Positions 60,555 to 64,000 of a DNA stretch of 64,000 nt are shown here, piece by piece (the stretch's first letter is position 1; each line of letters starts with the position of its first letter). The stretch spans positions 18,834,419 through 18,898,418 of the forward strand of contig CM055198.1 in assembly GCA_029224185.1 (NCBI GenBank), written 5' to 3'. A model generated the notes under the pieces. It was not told where the DNA came from. It worked only from the letters and a program-made list of their open reading frames with translations, and did no database searches. This DNA is from Karalla daura (Eukaryota; Chordata; Actinopteri; Chaetodontiformes; Leiognathidae). Both the position numbers and the translations under genes were made by a program.

Positions 60555-61830
60555 CTCTGAGTCCAAACCTTTAACGTCTACGTCCGGTCTCCGTGTCCCT
60601 GCTCGGAAATCCCACAGCAGGTCCTGACTGAGCAGACGAGAGGGAGATTTTCTTTGAGGTTTGGACAGTGTTTGCCTCGGCAGCTTGTTTTTTTTTTTTT
60701 TCCAGCCCACCAAGGTGCTTAAAACGGATTCACTGATGTGTGGGTCGTCAGGAGAGTTGGGCCATTTGATGCTGCCGGCCGTGGCCTCTCGGTAGAGATG
60801 GCCATTTTGAGGTTGGCGGGCTCACACTTTTTAGTTTTTTTATTTATTTTTTTTTCAGTTTCACAGCAGCTGTGAGAGGACCGGGTTATCAACACCAGCT
60901 GGACATAAGCTCATCACATTTTAAAATCGAAGCATAGTTGTGTTTTGCTTAGAATTAAAACGGATGATGTTTTGCGACACTCAAGTCTCGGTGTGAAATA
61001 TTGACACCAACTTGTGAATCACAATAATAACAATCGATCTAAGATTATACACATAATGTCAATGTATTCACTTCAGATCCTCCGGATCCGCACAGACCGC
61101 CTCTCTGTGAACTCTCATTCATATTGGTTTATTGGTTTATTTTCCCATGACTGAGGGTGTGAAAAACAAACAAAGAAATGTCAGAATGAAGTGGTGAGGC
61201 AGAAAACGTCTGTGTGCTTGTATAAAAACCTCACCTGGAATGTACAAAGAAAACTAAAGTGGCAAAAGAATCATTGACCTGATTTGATATCACATACAAA
61301 TGATGCAGATTGCTAAAAAAAACCCTCAAAACTGAAAGACTGATTCTTTAAATATTTCTTTATTAGCTTGTATTGAACATTTCTCCTCCATAATTTGCCT
61401 CCTGGGTGTCTTACTGGACGCTGTCCTTCAGGTGAGGCTGTAGTATAGATCATCGATTATTGATTAAATATCAGTTTACCTGAGAACTGCAAATAAAACG
61501 TGTGATATGAGTGTGATCGCGAAAACAAGCTGAAATCGACCTTTAACCCTTTCAATCCTTGACCCCAGTCGGTTTCGACTGTCATGGCAGAATCTTGTCC
61601 TCAAGAATCAGAGAAGTATTGAACTTTAACTTGAGATTTGAAACGACTGATGCTCTTTATTGCTTAGGTTGAGCTGAATGAACAGCGACAATCAGTCTGA
61701 GAGAGGACGAACATAATGTCCGCCTTCTCATCATCCTCCAAGCAGGCACACATATGTGGTCGTCATTTCATTTTTATCCTCATGCTGACCTTTCCTTCCA
61801 TGTGTGTGCACTGGGCTTCAAATTTGAGTG

Positions 61831-61833
<3 letters not shown>

Positions 61834-61877
<44 letters not shown>

Positions 61878-61894
61878 GAAATATATATATATAT
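61834..61894. repeat. (AT)n microsatellite
   Basis: AT dinucleotides with a short TATATAGAAAT interruption. Confidence 0.92.
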
Positions 61895-62068
61895 CTGAAT
61901 GGACCTTCAACCTTCCACAAAGCCCCGGCTCCGGATGTGTTGGCTCAGTGTGTGTGCAGTGTCATGGCACAATCATGTGTTGGAGAAGAAAAGCCCACTG
62001 TAAACTATCCAGGTCGTGCTACAGCTGAGGCCGAGGGCAGAAACCAGTAATCTGTGCCCCCTCCATCT

Positions 62069-62069
62069 C

Positions 62070-62139
<70 letters not shown>

Positions 62140-62154
62140 CACACGCAGACACAC
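62069..62154. repeat. (CA)n microsatellite
   Basis: About 64 bp of pure CA, followed by CA repeats interrupted by CG and CAGA. Confidence 0.95.
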
Positions 62155-64000
62155 GCGCTCTGACGGTCTGCCAGGCTCTCCCCTCTGTGCTTCAATAATT
62201 GTATTTCTCTGCTGGCTGCCAGTGAGCTCTGCCTTCTGTGGAGCAGTAAATCCTGTGTGTTTGAGCCCTGTCTGCCTGCAGGCCGCCCTGCACGTCTGCC
62301 GCGGTGGCACACTGCCCTCTTGTGGCGCCTTCAAAGCATCTCGTCACCTCAGATCTGCTGAGGATGGGAGTCCAACTAAAAAGCCTTTTTATGTTAATAC
62401 CGCAGCCGCAACACGTCCGTCCAACCGTCTGAAATATTCATAAATAAAAACCCATTATGTCGAATGTGCCGGAGTCACTGTCGGAGGTCACGGGCTGATG
62501 CGAGAGCGGAGCTGCGGTGCCTGTTCGCTGCTGCATTATTGAGCACCTGTGTTTTGTGCCTTTTTTTAGAGTCTGTGTCTTGACTTTGATTTGGATCTTT
62601 GTTTTGTTTTCAACGAGCGGCGTGCTGTAAATACACAACGACGTGTTTATGACAGGCCTGAACGGCGGGTACGGCCTCGTCACAGCCGCTAAATGGTACA
62701 CAGTGGTGTCTGTATTGAAAGTGGCAGGGTGAATAAATAGCTGTCATGTATGTGTTTGTGTCTTGTCTTGTAGAGGCTAATGATAGTGAGGGTGGGTAAG
62801 AGCAGAGCTGCTCCCCCACCAGATGGTGGGTAATGTGGTTTGCTTTAGCTGCCCACCACGCTCACTCTAATTAAACAGAGGAGATTACATTAACGCGGGC
62901 TCCCACTCAATCTGCTCCTCCACTGAGCGTGGCCACGCTCCGATGGCGGGCTTGGCGGGGATCAGAGGTGGAGGAGGAGGGGTCACCGAGGTGACTGTCG
63001 TGTTTGGCGAGAGTCAGAAATTACACATTTGCTTTGGAGCTGAATTAACGTCTTTGTCTGGGAGGGGAAAGAAAAAAGAGAAAAGAGAAAGGATAAAAAA
63101 AGCAGGAGAAGGTTAGAAAGGAACATCTCGGAGCAGATGGTTCGGATATCCACTAGAAAGATCTTGAGGCTTTTTTTTTTTAACCTCACACTCTTCACAA
63201 ACGTCGTTGACTTTCTAAACGCCTTTCAGCGAGGCACTCAAACCCCTCCCCATCTGCTCTGTCAAAATCTCATTGGGCAACAACAGACGACAATAGTAAG
63301 GACAAACCCCGACACAACCTGCAAAATTAATTAATGCTGCATTCACGTGCTGTCGGGAAAACGTGTGGTCTCGCCTCCTCATGTCGGGAAAACAACTCGA
63401 CAAACAGATAAATTTTGGTGCACGAGTTGTCGACTTGGTTCAATGTTGACGTCACTTTCACAGAAAAATGGCGGGCAAGAGAGAAAGTAGGTGGTCATAA
63501 AGTAATGTGTAGTATGGTATACCATCAGTTGCCCAGGTAGAGTGACCTAGGTTATTGATTAGCATAAACATGCCAAGTAAAACAATATTCTAGTGGTTAT
63601 AGGGAATGTGCAGGTGCAATAAAGGATCATCACTAATATAAAGCTTTAGAACTGTTTCAGTATTCTTGGATAACAACATGAATCTTTTTCTTTTCTTCAT
63701 TTTCGTTTCAGCATTTTTTTTCATTTTTGTCATTAAAATACATATTTATGAAAGTAATTATATTTCATGGCTTGCCTGCTCCTTTTCCTTTGTTCCTCAG
63801 TGTCCATTAAAAAAACTGTAAACAATCAACAACCTGCGGTTTATATGCTTTAAAGCATTAAATTCTTTGTGTTTTTCCCACATTACAACCTTACTGCACG
63901 TGAATACAACAAAGTTGGAAGATCGAGTTTTATCACAAAAGGCCTTGAGAAGTTTGCATACAAAATGGTTTTTGACCAAACACACAAAACTGGACAGTGA

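Larger units (their letters stand above)
57013..64000. other. Gene-free 3' region of the window
   Basis: No exon can be supported. It should contain the missing tmprss5 5' exon and promoter. Other contents are a (CT)n tract (57747-57795), a dispersed repeat (59375-59592), long (GT)n, (TA)n and (CA)n arrays, and a G-rich patch near 58050-58110. A non-repetitive stretch near 58740-58870 may be a conserved element. Open frames here are microsatellite or chance frames. Confidence 0.5.

Overview
This is nuclear DNA of a teleost fish, probably a percomorph. Coding exons have GT/AG introns and match vertebrate genes. The non-coding DNA is rich in (CA)n, (GT)n and (TAGA)n microsatellites and in dispersed repeats typical of fish. 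There are no operons, phage, CRISPR arrays or bacterial systems.

Five protein-coding genes can be read. (1) lrfn1 (+, 15997-20144): a synaptic LRR/Ig/FNIII adhesion protein with a PDZ-binding tail, two coding exons. (2) nkapd1 (-, 25990-28358): a small basic, lysine/serine-rich protein, five coding exons. (3) dixdc1 (+, 36425-47293): the short isoform of this Wnt/Dishevelled-pathway coiled-coil and DIX protein, fifteen exons. (4) pih1d2 (-, 48097-50046): a PIH-family HSP90 co-chaperone-like protein, five exons, with a consensus RFX X-box just upstream. (5) tmprss5 (-, 51080-56985, 5' end unresolved): a type II transmembrane serine protease, eleven visible coding exons.

Layout. 1-15.9 kb is gene-free, with repeats and a 164-bp TAGA array. 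16-20.1 kb is lrfn1, followed by about 1 kb of 3' UTR. 21-26 kb is intergenic and holds an imperfect palindrome. 26-28.7 kb is nkapd1 and its promoter. 28.8-36 kb is intergenic, with repeat relics and a diverged local duplication. 36-47.8 kb is dixdc1. 48-50.3 kb is pih1d2, tail to tail with dixdc1. 51-57 kb is tmprss5. 57-64 kb is gene-free and repeat-rich.

Nkapd1, dixdc1, pih1d2 and tmprss5 have human counterparts that I recall on 11q23, so this is a conserved but rearranged neighbourhood. dlat is not seen between dixdc1 and pih1d2, and nkapd1 now faces dixdc1 head to head. The genes do not form one pathway. The most interesting signals are the X-box at pih1d2, the architecture of dixdc1 (no CH-domain exons, an apparently missing coiled-coil exon, CA/GT tracts next to splice sites), a near-palindromic RFX-like site in dixdc1 intron 1, and the duplicated ORF-like segment at 34.5/35.0 kb. 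All exon borders were read by eye from splice signals, reading-frame continuity and remembered family sequence; no alignment or transcript data were available.
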